Under the pieces are notes generated by a model. That model was not told the origin of the DNA, ran no database searches, and saw only the letters and a program-made list of their open reading frames with translations. From NCBI RefSeq assembly GCF_000718635.1, contig NZ_JOBF01000050.1:1-10364 (forward strand): a stretch of 10,364 nt of DNA, in the 5' to 3' direction. Source of the DNA: Streptomyces varsoviensis. GTDB taxonomy: Bacteria; Actinomycetota; Actinomycetes; Streptomycetales; Streptomycetaceae. The translations under genes were made by a program, and so were the position numbers. Shown piece after piece: positions 1 through 6,390 of this stretch. Position 1 is the first letter of the stretch. Every line of letters begins with the position of its first letter.

Positions 1-846
1 GGTCTCGCGGTGAGTGGTGCCCGGCCGGGGCTGGGGGAGTATGTGCGGCAGTTGTGGGATCGGCGGCATTTTATTGTGGCGTTTTCCCGGGCGAAGCTGA
101 CGGCGCAGTACAGCAAGGCGAAGCTGGGTCAGGTGTGGCAGGTCGCGACGCCGTTGCTGAATGCGATGGTGTATTTCTTCATCTTCGGTCTGCTGATGCA
201 GCGGGGGAAGGCGATGGGCGGGATGGGGATTTATATTCCTTTCCTGGTGACCGGGGTGTTTGTTTTCACGTTCACGCAGAGTTCGGCGATGGCGGGGGTG
301 CGGGCCATCGCGGGGAATCTGGGGCTGGTGCGGGCGCTGCATTTTCCGCGGGCGGCGCTGCCGGTGTCTTTCGCGTTGCAGCAGTTGCAGCAGTTGCTGT
401 TCTCGATGGGCGTCCTCGTCGTGGTGCTGGTGGCGTGCGGGCATTATCCGGATGTGGCGTGGCTGGTGGTGGTGCCGACGCTGGTGCTGCAGTTCGTGTT
501 CAATACGGGGCTGGCGCTGGTGATGGCGCGGCTGGGCAGTAAGACGCCGGATATGGCGCAGTTGCTGCCGTTCTTGCTGCGGACGTGGATGTACGCGTCC
601 GGGGTGATGTACAGCATGACGGATCAGCTGAAGAAGGCGCATGCGCCGGGCTGGGTGATCGATGTGCTGGGGGCGAATCCGGCGTCGGTGTTCATCGATC
701 TGATGCGGTTCGCGCTGATCGACGGTTTCGGGGCGGGGAAGCTGCCGCCGCATGTGTGGGCGCTGGCGGTGGGCTGGGCGCTGGTGGTGGGTGTGGGGGG
801 CTTCGTGTTTTTCTGGAAGGCTGAGGAGCGGTACGGCCGTGGCTGA
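1..846 (+). CDS. ABC-2 type exporter permease, TagG/RfbA-like (5' end outside window)
   Basis: Membrane subunit of an ABC exporter of the polysaccharide/teichoic-acid type (ABC2_membrane family), which moves lipid-linked polymers out across the cytoplasmic membrane. Counting from the GTG at 10, the 278 residues show about six hydrophobic segments, near 47-63, 76-95, 128-143, 150-173, 186-203 and 249-269. An amphipathic N-terminus (LGEYVRQLWDRRHF) precedes them, as is usual in TagG-like permeases. The frame is open from base 1, there is no ribosome site before the GTG at 10, and GLAVSGARPGLGEY reads like the inside of a longer actinobacterial permease. I therefore think the real start lies left of the window; GTG 10 is the fallback. 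The stop at 844-846 overlaps the start of the next gene, its ATPase partner. Codons end in G or T (GGG, GTG, TTG) more than in the hopanoid genes downstream. The substrate cannot be told from sequence. Confidence 0.85.
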   Translation, partial: GLAVSGARPGLGEYVRQLWDRRHFIVAFSRAKLTAQYSKAKLGQVWQVATPLLNAMVYFFIFGLLMQRGKAMGGMGIYIPFLVTGVFVFTFTQSSAMAGVRAIAGNLGLVRALHFPRAALPVSFALQQLQQLLFSMGVLVVVLVACGHYPDVAWLVVVPTLVLQFVFNTGLALVMARLGSKTPDMAQLLPFLLRTWMYASGVMYSMTDQLKKAHAPGWVIDVLGANPASVFIDLMRFALIDGFGAGKLPPHVWALAVGWALVVGVGGFVFFWKAEERYGRG

Positions 847-1282
847 GCAGCGCGCAGCAGACGAGGGTGTTTCGGGTGGCCCGGCTGGGGGGCGGGTGCC
901 GACGGTGATCGCGGATGATCTGCACATTGTGTACCGGGTGTATGGGGGGAGTGCGGGGCGGGGGAGGCGATCGGTTTGATCGGGTCGAACGGGTCGGGGA
1001 AGTCGACGTTGTTGCGGGCGGTGGCGGGGTTGCTGCCGGCGGAGCGGGGGCGGGTGTATACGGATGGGCAGCCGTCGCTGCTGGGGGTGAACGCGGCGAT
1101 GATGAATGATCTGACGGGGGAGCGGAATGTGATTTTGGGGGGGTTGGCGATGGGGATGTCGCGGGAGGAGATCCGGGCGCGGTATCAGGAGATCGTTGTT
1201 GTGGCTGGAGCGGGGGGAGCTGTTGATGGACGGTCCCACGGACGAGGTCATCAAGGCGTACGAGAAGGAAACCAACCGCTGA
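839..1282 (+). pseudogene. Broken ABC exporter ATPase, TagH-like (two internal deletions)
   Basis: Remains of the ATPase partner of the upstream permease. GTG 839 overlaps the permease stop and has AGGAG upstream. Frame 2 codes an ordinary N-terminus ending in TVIADDLHIVYRVYGG and then stops at 977-979. Frame 1 then carries GEAIGLIGSNGSGKSTLL (Walker A near 982-1008), followed by a normal NBD stretch up to RYQEIV near 1194. Frame 2 resumes with WLERGELLMDGPTDEVIKAY and a stop at 1280-1282, the usual C-terminus of this family. The stretch between them should hold the Q-loop partner region, ABC signature, Walker B, D-loop and H-loop; all are absent. About 148 codons remain, against roughly 250-270 in intact relatives. 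N- and C-terminal parts share a frame, so the two lesions together keep a multiple of three. As written the product cannot hydrolyse ATP. Real decay or a misassembly over G-rich sequence would look the same. Confidence 0.8.
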
Positions 1283-1327
1283 CACCACCCGCGCCCGCCG
1301 ACGCGCTCGCCGAGGCACGTACCGACA

Positions 1328-1356
1328 GGCCCCCGCCGGAACCGCCGGCGGGGGCC
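1328..1356 (+). terminator. GC-rich hairpin terminator after the ABC genes
   Basis: Perfect 12-bp stem: GGCCCCCGCCGG (1328-1339), a 5-nt loop, and CCGGCGGGGGCC (1345-1356), followed by TTCG without a long T run. It sits 45 nt after the ABC ATPase stop, where codon style also changes. Streptomyces terminators often lack a U tract, so it most likely ends the exporter transcript and insulates the hopanoid operon. Function is inferred from shape and place. Confidence 0.75.
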
Positions 1357-1476
1357 TTCGCGTCCCTGACGGCACGTCGCAGCCGTCGGCGCGCGGGTGA
1401 AGAATTGGTCAATTGTCCTGCTGGGAGGGAAGATTCGCGCCCCCCGCGGTGTTCGGCCGATCAAGGATGTACCCCC

Positions 1477-1511
1477 GCGTACGCCGGGAACTTGTACGGC
1501 GTACGCTGTAC
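1477..1511. promoter_or_regulatory. Putative operator: paired GCGTACGC palindromes
   Basis: Two copies of the self-complementary octamer GCGTACGC (1477-1484 and 1499-1506) lie 22 bp apart, two helical turns. Taken with flanks they form an inverted repeat, GCGTACGCCG and CGGCGTACGC, with a 10-bp gap. The right copy lies inside an 18-bp near-palindrome, GTAC-G-GCGTACGC-T-GTAC (1494-1511), with one mismatched pair. GTAC-rich palindromes of this size are typical of TetR-family operators, and TTGTAC at 1492-1497 could serve as a -35 box, although I see no good -10 at 17-18 bp. It lies about 200 bp upstream of hpnC in the only region where the hopanoid promoter could be. No regulator gene is in the window. 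Confidence 0.4.
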
Positions 1512-1649
1512 CGGTGCTGATTCGCGGCAGGCCGGGTGAGACGTGTCGACGCCCGCCGCCGAGGAACTGTCCGGGGGGCGGACGGGCCTGCGGCGTGTCC
1601 GAAATAGGATGTTCTGGGTCGGCAGTGTAGAACGGGAGATGTGACGGCA

Positions 1650-1715
1650 ATGGCTATGGGAACTCTCCGGATAAAAGGCGCGACAGTCGCCCCTGGTCCG
1701 GGCAGTCCTCGGTGA
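1650..1715 (+). CDS. Possible 21-residue leader peptide coupled to hpnC
   Basis: ATG at 1650 has a ribosome-site-like GGGAG at 1634-1638 (11 nt upstream). It opens 21 sense codons beginning MAMGTLRIKG and ending GPGSPR, with TGA at 1713-1715. That stop overlaps the GTG start of hpnC (1712-1714) in a GTGA arrangement. hpnC has no good ribosome site of its own just upstream (CGGGCAGTCCTC), so ribosomes ending the leader could re-start on hpnC, as at the other overlapping junctions of this operon. No domain is recognisable. An in-frame GTG at 1641 is too close to the GGGAG to be the start. It may be chance, since short ORFs are common; the GTGA overlap and lack of an hpnC ribosome site are the arguments for it. 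Confidence 0.35.
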   Translation: MAMGTLRIKGATVAPGPGSPR

Positions 1716-2611
1716 GCGCCGGGACGGACGCGCATGAGCGGGCCGTGCTCGGCAAGGCGACTTCCGAGAACTTCCCCGTGGCGCCCTTCTTCGTGCCGCG
1801 CGCCTGGCGCGCCGACCTCATGGCGGTCTACGGCTACGCACGCCTCGTCGACGACATGGGCGACGGCGACCTCGCACCCGGCGGCCGCGACGCCGAACTG
1901 CTCGGCCTCGGCCGCGACCGCGCCGACGACCGGCTCGCCATGCTCGACGCCCTGGAGACCGACCTCGCCCGGGTCTTCGACCTCCGCGGCCCGGCCCCGC
2001 GCCACCCCCTGCTGCGCGCCCTCGGGCCCACCGTGCACCGGTGCGGCCTGTCCCCCGACCCCTTCCGCGGCCTGATCGAGGCCAACCGCCAGGACCAGCA
2101 CGTGCGCCGCTACGGCACGTACGACGAACTCCTCGCCTACTGCGAGCTGTCCGCCAACCCCGTAGGCCGCCTCGTGCTCGGTATCACCGGCACCGCAAGC
2201 CCCGAGCGGATCCGCCGCTCGGACGCGGTCTGCACCGCCTTGCAGATCGTCGAACACCTGCAGGATGTCGCCGAGGACCTCGCGCGCGACCGCATCTATC
2301 TCCCGGCCGAGGACATGGCGCGATTCGGCGTCACCGAGTCCGACCTCGCCGCCCCGAGCGGCGGCGCGGCAGTGCGCGCACTGATCGCGTACGAGGCGCG
2401 ACGCGCCGGGGAACTGCTGAATGAAGGCACCCCCCTGGTGGGTAGCGTCCACGGCAGGCTGAAGCTGTTGCTCGCTGGATTCGTGGCCGGGGGGAGGGCC
2501 GCGCTGAAGGCGGTCGCCGCCGCCGGGCACGATGTTCTCCCAGGACCTCCCAAGCCCACCAAGCTCAGCCTGCTGCGCGAGGTGGGGGCGACACTGCGAA
2601 GAGAGGGGTGA
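1712..2611 (+). CDS. hpnC: Hydroxysqualene synthase HpnC
   Basis: Trans-isoprenyl diphosphate synthase head-to-head family (squalene/phytoene synthase), 299 residues, normal length. In the HpnCDE route HpnC turns presqualene diphosphate into hydroxysqualene. The N-terminal TSENFPVAPFFVPRAWR (about 18-33) is characteristic of HpnC. The first aspartate motif is LVDDMGD (D47-D51), and the second is LQDVAEDLARDRIYLPAEDM, with D185-D189. No signal peptide; the enzyme is cytoplasmic or at the membrane face. The GTG at 1712 is used because the protein then starts at the usual place before the ENFPVA block. It lacks a ribosome site but overlaps the stop of a small leader ORF. The stop TGA (2609-2611) overlaps the GTG of hpnD, so the two synthases are probably translated together. 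First enzyme gene of the operon; also named hopA in Streptomyces. Confidence 0.93.
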   Translation: MSAGTDAHERAVLGKATSENFPVAPFFVPRAWRADLMAVYGYARLVDDMGDGDLAPGGRDAELLGLGRDRADDRLAMLDALETDLARVFDLRGPAPRHPLLRALGPTVHRCGLSPDPFRGLIEANRQDQHVRRYGTYDELLAYCELSANPVGRLVLGITGTASPERIRRSDAVCTALQIVEHLQDVAEDLARDRIYLPAEDMARFGVTESDLAAPSGGAAVRALIAYEARRAGELLNEGTPLVGSVHGRLKLLLAGFVAGGRAALKAVAAAGHDVLPGPPKPTKLSLLREVGATLRREG

Positions 2612-3558
2612 GCGGGACCGTGAACGGATCGCCGCACGCGTCCGCGCCGGTACTCGCCGCGTACAGCTATTGCGAGGCCGTCACCGGGCAGCAGGCCCGT
2701 AACTTCGCCTACGGCATCAGGCTGCTGCCGACCGAGAAGCGGCACGCGATGTCCGCGCTGTACGCGTTCTCCCGGCGCGTGGACGACATCGGCGACGGGA
2801 CGCTGGAGCCCGCCGCCAAACACGCCCGGCTGGAGGAGACCCGCGCGCTGCTCGACCGCGTCAAGCAGGGCGCGGTCGCCGAGGACGACACCGACCCGGT
2901 GGCCGTCGCGCTCGCGGACGCCGCCCGCCGCTTCGACATCCCGCTCGACGGGCTCGACGAGCTCATCGACGGGGTGCTGATGGATGTGCGCGGAGAGACC
3001 TACGAGACCTGGGAAGACCTGAAGATCTACTGCCGCTGCGTGGCCGGAGCGATCGGCCGGCTGTCGCTGGGCGTGTTCGGCACGGTGCCCGGCGCGCGCG
3101 GAACGGAGCGCGCTTCCGAGTACGCCGATACGCTCGGGCTTGCTCTGCAACTGACCAATATTCTTAGAGATGTGCACGAAGACGCGGGCAATGGACGTAC
3201 ATATCTGCCCGCGGAAGACCTGGCCAAGTTCGGGTGCGCTGCCGGCTTCAACTCCTCGGCGCCCCCGGCCGGATCGGACTTCACCGGCCTCGTCCACTTC
3301 GAGGTGCGGCGGGCCCGTGCCCTCTTCGCCGAGGGGTTCCAACTGCTGCCCATGCTCGACCGGCGCAGCGGCGCCTGTGTCGCCGCCATGGCCGGGATCT
3401 ACCGCAGACTGCTGGACCGCATCGCCCGCGACCCCGCGGCCGTCCTGCGCGGCCGCGTATCTCTGCCCGGACACGAGAAGGCATACGTCGCCGTCCGCGG
3501 CCTCTCCGGACTCGACGCCCGCACCGTCTCCCGGCGGACCGCCAGGGGGCGCGCTTGA
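2608..3558 (+). CDS. hpnD: Presqualene diphosphate synthase HpnD
   Basis: Squalene/phytoene synthase family, 316 residues, normal length. HpnD joins two farnesyl diphosphates to presqualene diphosphate, the substrate of HpnC. Visible family motifs are YAFSRRVDDIGD (first Asp-rich motif, D59-D63), MDVRGETYETWEDLKIYC (about 125-142), CVAGAIGRLSLGVFG (144-158) and QLTNILRDVHEDAGNGRTYLP (second Asp-rich motif, D188-D192). The GTG at 2608 follows an excellent AAGAGAGGGG ribosome site that lies in the end of hpnC, and overlaps its stop as GTGA. The codons over the second motif (about 3139-3210) are unusual for the gene: AAT, ATT, CTT, AGA, GAT, GGA, CGT, ACA, TAT. The C-terminus ends in a short basic tail (SRRTARGRA). 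The stop overlaps the next small gene as TGATG. Also named hopB. A phytoene synthase is the nearest alternative, but the hopanoid context argues against it. Confidence 0.94.
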   Translation: MSGTVNGSPHASAPVLAAYSYCEAVTGQQARNFAYGIRLLPTEKRHAMSALYAFSRRVDDIGDGTLEPAAKHARLEETRALLDRVKQGAVAEDDTDPVAVALADAARRFDIPLDGLDELIDGVLMDVRGETYETWEDLKIYCRCVAGAIGRLSLGVFGTVPGARGTERASEYADTLGLALQLTNILRDVHEDAGNGRTYLPAEDLAKFGCAAGFNSSAPPAGSDFTGLVHFEVRRARALFAEGFQLLPMLDRRSGACVAAMAGIYRRLLDRIARDPAAVLRGRVSLPGHEKAYVAVRGLSGLDARTVSRRTARGRA

Positions 3559-3659
3559 TGGCCCGTACGACCCACGTGGACACGTGGTCCAAGCGGTACG
3601 CAACCCTCCGCCGGACTGACGCGTCCCTGACTTCATCAGCCGAGGGGGAGGGCGCATGA
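3558..3659 (+). CDS. 33-residue microprotein between hpnD and hpnE, DUF6380-like
   Basis: Small gene missed by most length cut-offs. ATG 3558 overlaps the hpnD stop (TGATG) and is preceded by AGGGGG at 3544-3549. The TGA at 3657-3659 overlaps the hpnE start (ATGA). The product starts MARTTHVDTWSK and continues RYATLRRTDASLTSS, then a short acidic GEGEGA-like tail (AEGEGA). It is basic and Ser/Thr-rich in the middle, with no cysteine pair, signal peptide or membrane segment. The core R-ATLRRT-ASLT resembles, from memory, short Streptomyces proteins annotated DUF6380 that sit at this same spot in hopanoid operons; I could not search to confirm. Its last codons include GGGGGAGGG, the ribosome site of hpnE, so one role may simply be translational coupling. 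A peptide partner for the squalene enzymes is possible but untested. Confidence 0.62.
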   Translation: MARTTHVDTWSKRYATLRRTDASLTSSAEGEGA

Positions 3660-5263
3660 CGCCACGCACAACGGCCCGGCCCGACCGGCACGGCGCGCGG
3701 ACGGCGGACCGCCCCGACGGGGCGGCCCGGCCGGTGCCGCAGCCCCCGGCACAGCCCGCGACGGGACCGGCCCCGGAATCGAACGGAGCCGAACGGCGGG
3801 CCGCCGGACACGGCACGCCCCGGAGCGTGCCGCGGCCGGCGGACGCCCGGGCGCACGACCCGGCGCGCCGCGGCGCCGCGGTGGTCGTCGGCGGCGGCCT
3901 CGCCGGAGTGACGGCCGCCCTCGCCCTCGCCGACGCGGGACAGCGCGTCACGCTGGTCGAGGGCCGCCCCCGGCTCGGCGGCCTCGCCTTCTCCTTCACC
4001 CGCGGCGAACTGACCGTCGACAACGGCCAGCACGTGTACCTGCGCTGCTGCACCGCCTACCAATGGTTCCTGGAGCGCGTCGACGCGCTCGCCCTCGCGC
4101 CCCTGCAGGACCGTTTGGACGTGCCCGTCCTCGACGTCGGCCACCCCCGCGGCCCCCGCCTCGGACGGCTGCGCCGCACCGCGCTGCCCGTACCGCTGCA
4201 CCTCGCCGCGAGCCTCGCCACCTACCCGCACCTCTCCCTCGCCGAGCGCGCCGGCGTGGGCCGCGCCGCCCTCGCGCTCGGCGGCCTCGACCCCGCCGAC
4301 CCCGCCCTGGACGGCGAGGACTTCGCCACCTGGCTGCGCCGGCACGGCCAGTCCGCCCGCGCCGTCGAGGCGCTCTGGGACCTTGTGGGAATCCCCACGC
4401 TCAACGCCACCGCCGACCGCGCCTCGCTCGGCCTCGCCGCCAAGGTGTTCAAGACCGGGCTGCTCTCCGAGCCCGGCGCGGCCGACATCGGCTGGGCCCG
4501 GGCGCCGCTCGGCGAACTGCACGACACCCGCCCCCGTACCGCACTCGACAAGGCCGGCGTCCGCACCGAACTGCGCACCCGCGCCACCGCCCTGACCCGC
4601 GTCGACGACGACGGCTGGCAGGTCGAAGTGGAGTCCGACCGCGGCGCCGAGCGGCTCGAAGCGGACACCGTCGTCCTCGCCGTACCGCAGCGCGAGACGC
4701 ACGGCCTGCTCCCCGACGGCGCCCTCGACGACCCCGGCCGGCTGCTGGACATCGGCACCGCCCCGATCCTCAACCTGCACGTCATTTACGATCGCAAGGT
4801 GCTCCGCCGACCGTTCTTCACCGCGCTCGGCAGCCCCGTGCAGTGGGTCTTCGACCGCACCGACTCCTCCGGCCTCCCCGGCACCCCCGACGGGCGGGGC
4901 TGCCAGTACCTGGCCGTCTCCCAGTCCGCCGCGCAGGACGACATCGACCGCCCGGTCGCCGAACTGCGCGCGAAGTACCTGCCGGAGCTGGAGCGGCTGC
5001 TGCCCGCCGCGCGCGGGGCCGGGGTCCGGGACTTCTTCGTCACCCGGGAGCGGACCGCGACGTTCGCCCCCACCCCCGGCGTCGGACGGCTGCGGCCGCC
5101 CGCCCCCACGAACGCGCCCGGCCTGTACCTGGCCGGTGCGTGGACCGCCACCGGCTGGCCCGCGACGATGGAGGGCGCCGTACGCAGCGGCCTGAGCGCC
5201 GCCGCGGCAGCCCTCTCCCGCCTGGGCCGCCCGCTCCAGTTCCCCTTGCAGGAGGCGGCATGA
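3656..5263 (+). CDS. hpnE: Hydroxysqualene dehydroxylase HpnE (FAD amine-oxidase family)
   Basis: FAD-dependent enzyme, 535 residues, that reductively removes the hydroxyl of hydroxysqualene to give squalene, the last step of the HpnCDE route. The Rossmann FAD motif is AVVVGGGLAGVTAALALADAG (75-95), followed by VTLVEGRPRLGGLAFSF (98-114) and DNGQHVYLRCC (about 122-132). A second nucleotide-contacting block near the C-terminus, LYLAGAWTATGWPATMEGAV (about 490-509), is typical of phytoene desaturase-like HpnE. Residues 1-72 are a low-complexity Ala/Pro/Arg/Gly-rich leader ahead of the FAD domain; most relatives begin close to the Rossmann strand. ATG 3656 is well supported: GGGGGAGGG lies just upstream and it overlaps the previous stop as ATGA. 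The stop overlaps the ATG of the prenyl synthase. Older annotations call such proteins phytoene dehydrogenase. Confidence 0.92.
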   Translation: MTPRTTARPDRHGARTADRPDGAARPVPQPPAQPATGPAPESNGAERRAAGHGTPRSVPRPADARAHDPARRGAAVVVGGGLAGVTAALALADAGQRVTLVEGRPRLGGLAFSFTRGELTVDNGQHVYLRCCTAYQWFLERVDALALAPLQDRLDVPVLDVGHPRGPRLGRLRRTALPVPLHLAASLATYPHLSLAERAGVGRAALALGGLDPADPALDGEDFATWLRRHGQSARAVEALWDLVGIPTLNATADRASLGLAAKVFKTGLLSEPGAADIGWARAPLGELHDTRPRTALDKAGVRTELRTRATALTRVDDDGWQVEVESDRGAERLEADTVVLAVPQRETHGLLPDGALDDPGRLLDIGTAPILNLHVIYDRKVLRRPFFTALGSPVQWVFDRTDSSGLPGTPDGRGCQYLAVSQSAAQDDIDRPVAELRAKYLPELERLLPAARGAGVRDFFVTRERTATFAPTPGVGRLRPPAPTNAPGLYLAGAWTATGWPATMEGAVRSGLSAAAAALSRLGRPLQFPLQEAA

Positions 5264-6357
5264 GCACCAACACCGTTAACAGAGGAGAGACCGTGACATC
5301 GGCGATCCCAACTGTCGACACCGCAGGAGTCCTGGCGATGCTGGAGCGCGGACGGACGCTTGCCACGCCGGTGCTGCGTGCCGCCGTGGACCGGCTCGCA
5401 CCGCCCATGGACACCGTGGCCGCCTACCACTTCGGCTGGATCGACGCCGCGGGCCACCCCGCGCACGGCGACGGCGGCAAGGCCGTGCGCCCCGCCCTCG
5501 CCCTGCTCTCCGCGGAGGCGGCCGGCCGGCCCCCCGAAGCGGGCGTCCCCGGAGCCGTCGCCGTGGAGCTCGTACACAACTTCTCGCTGCTGCACGACGA
5601 CCTGATGGACGGCGACGAACAGCGCCGCCACCGCGACACGGTCTGGAAGGTGCACGGCCCGGCCCAGGCCATCCTCGTGGGCGACGCGCTCTTCGCACTC
5701 GCCAACGAAATCCTCCTGGAGCTCGGCACGGTCGAGGCCGGCCGCGCCACCCGCCGGCTCACCGCTGCCACCCGCAAACTGATCGACGGTCAGGCCCAGG
5801 ACATCTCCTACGAGCACCGCGAGCGGGTCACCGTCGAGGAGTGCCTGGAGATGGAGGGCAACAAGACGGGCGCGCTGCTCGCCTGCGCCGCCTCCATCGG
5901 CGCGGTCCTCGGCGGCGCCGACGACCGTACGGCCGACACGCTGGAGGCCTACGGCTACCACCTCGGGCTCGCCTTCCAGGCCGTCGACGACCTGCTCGGC
6001 ATCTGGGGCGACCCGGAGGCCACCGGCAAACAGACCTGGAGCGACCTGCGGCAGCGCAAGAAGTCCCTCCCGGTGGTCGCCGCCCTCGCGGCCGGCGGCC
6101 CCGCGTCGGAACGGCTCGGCGAGATGCTCACCGCGGACGCCAAAAAAACCGAGGCCGAGATCGCCGACTTCGACGAGGATGAATTCGCCGAGCGCGCGGC
6201 GTTGATCGAAGAGGCGGGCGGCCGGGAGTGGACCTCCCAGGAAGCCCGCCGCCAATACGCCACCGCCATCGCGGCTCTGGACGGAGTCGACATGGAAGCA
6301 GAGGTCCGGGCGCGGTTCGTCGCGCTCGCCGACTTCGTAGTAGTACGAAAGAGATGA
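5260..6357 (+). CDS. Polyprenyl (farnesyl-type) diphosphate synthase
   Basis: Class I head-to-tail prenyltransferase, 365 residues from ATG 5260, that condenses IPP with allylic diphosphates. Within this operon it should supply FPP for HpnD. Motifs: GGKAVRPAL (72-80), first Asp-rich motif LLHDDLMD (D113-D117) followed by EQRRHRDTVW, KTGALLACA (202-210), and second Asp-rich motif FQAVDDLLGIWGD (D243-D251) with KKSLPVV after it. Two starts are possible. ATG 5260 overlaps the hpnE stop (ATGA) and has GGAGG just upstream. GTG 5293 is preceded by AGAGGAGA (5281-5288) and gives a product 11 residues shorter. Phe108 is five residues before the first Asp and the motif has no two-residue insert, a pattern seen in type I GGPP synthases as well, so the chain length (C15 or C20) is not fixed by sequence. 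Called hopD in some Streptomyces reports. Confidence 0.88.
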   Translation: MSTNTVNRGETVTSAIPTVDTAGVLAMLERGRTLATPVLRAAVDRLAPPMDTVAAYHFGWIDAAGHPAHGDGGKAVRPALALLSAEAAGRPPEAGVPGAVAVELVHNFSLLHDDLMDGDEQRRHRDTVWKVHGPAQAILVGDALFALANEILLELGTVEAGRATRRLTAATRKLIDGQAQDISYEHRERVTVEECLEMEGNKTGALLACAASIGAVLGGADDRTADTLEAYGYHLGLAFQAVDDLLGIWGDPEATGKQTWSDLRQRKKSLPVVAALAAGGPASERLGEMLTADAKKTEAEIADFDEDEFAERAALIEEAGGREWTSQEARRQYATAIAALDGVDMEAEVRARFVALADFVVVRKR

Positions 6358-6390
6358 TTCCCATTCACCCCATCTAGAGATCGCAGTCGC

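Larger units (their letters stand above)
1283..1711 (+). promoter_or_regulatory. Intergenic control region of the hopanoid operon
   Basis: This 429-nt stretch has no convincing protein gene of normal size. It must contain the operon promoter, because the exporter terminator lies at its left end and all downstream genes run on the same strand with almost no gaps. Visible elements are the terminator (1328-1356), a short palindrome AATTGGTCAATT (1403-1414) that stands out as A/T-rich, the GTAC operator-like repeat (1477-1511), an A/T-richer patch around 1600-1635 and the small leader ORF (1650-1715). I could not pick a confident -35/-10 pair; the transcription start is undetermined. Confidence 0.6.

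Noticed and set aside
1397..1630. 77-residue + frame in the intergenic region
   Set aside because: It is out of step with any family, lacks a convincing ribosome site and runs through the operator-like palindromes; better seen as control DNA.
2296..4053. Long minus-strand frames opposite hpnC, hpnD and hpnE
   Set aside because: Shadow frames of high-GC coding DNA; Arg/Ala/Pro/Ser-rich with no motif, no ribosome site logic and no conserved order.
4063..5259. Open + frame joined to the prenyl synthase upstream of ATG 5260
   Set aside because: This part overlaps hpnE in another frame, is Arg/Pro-rich noise, and the real synthase similarity begins only after 5260.
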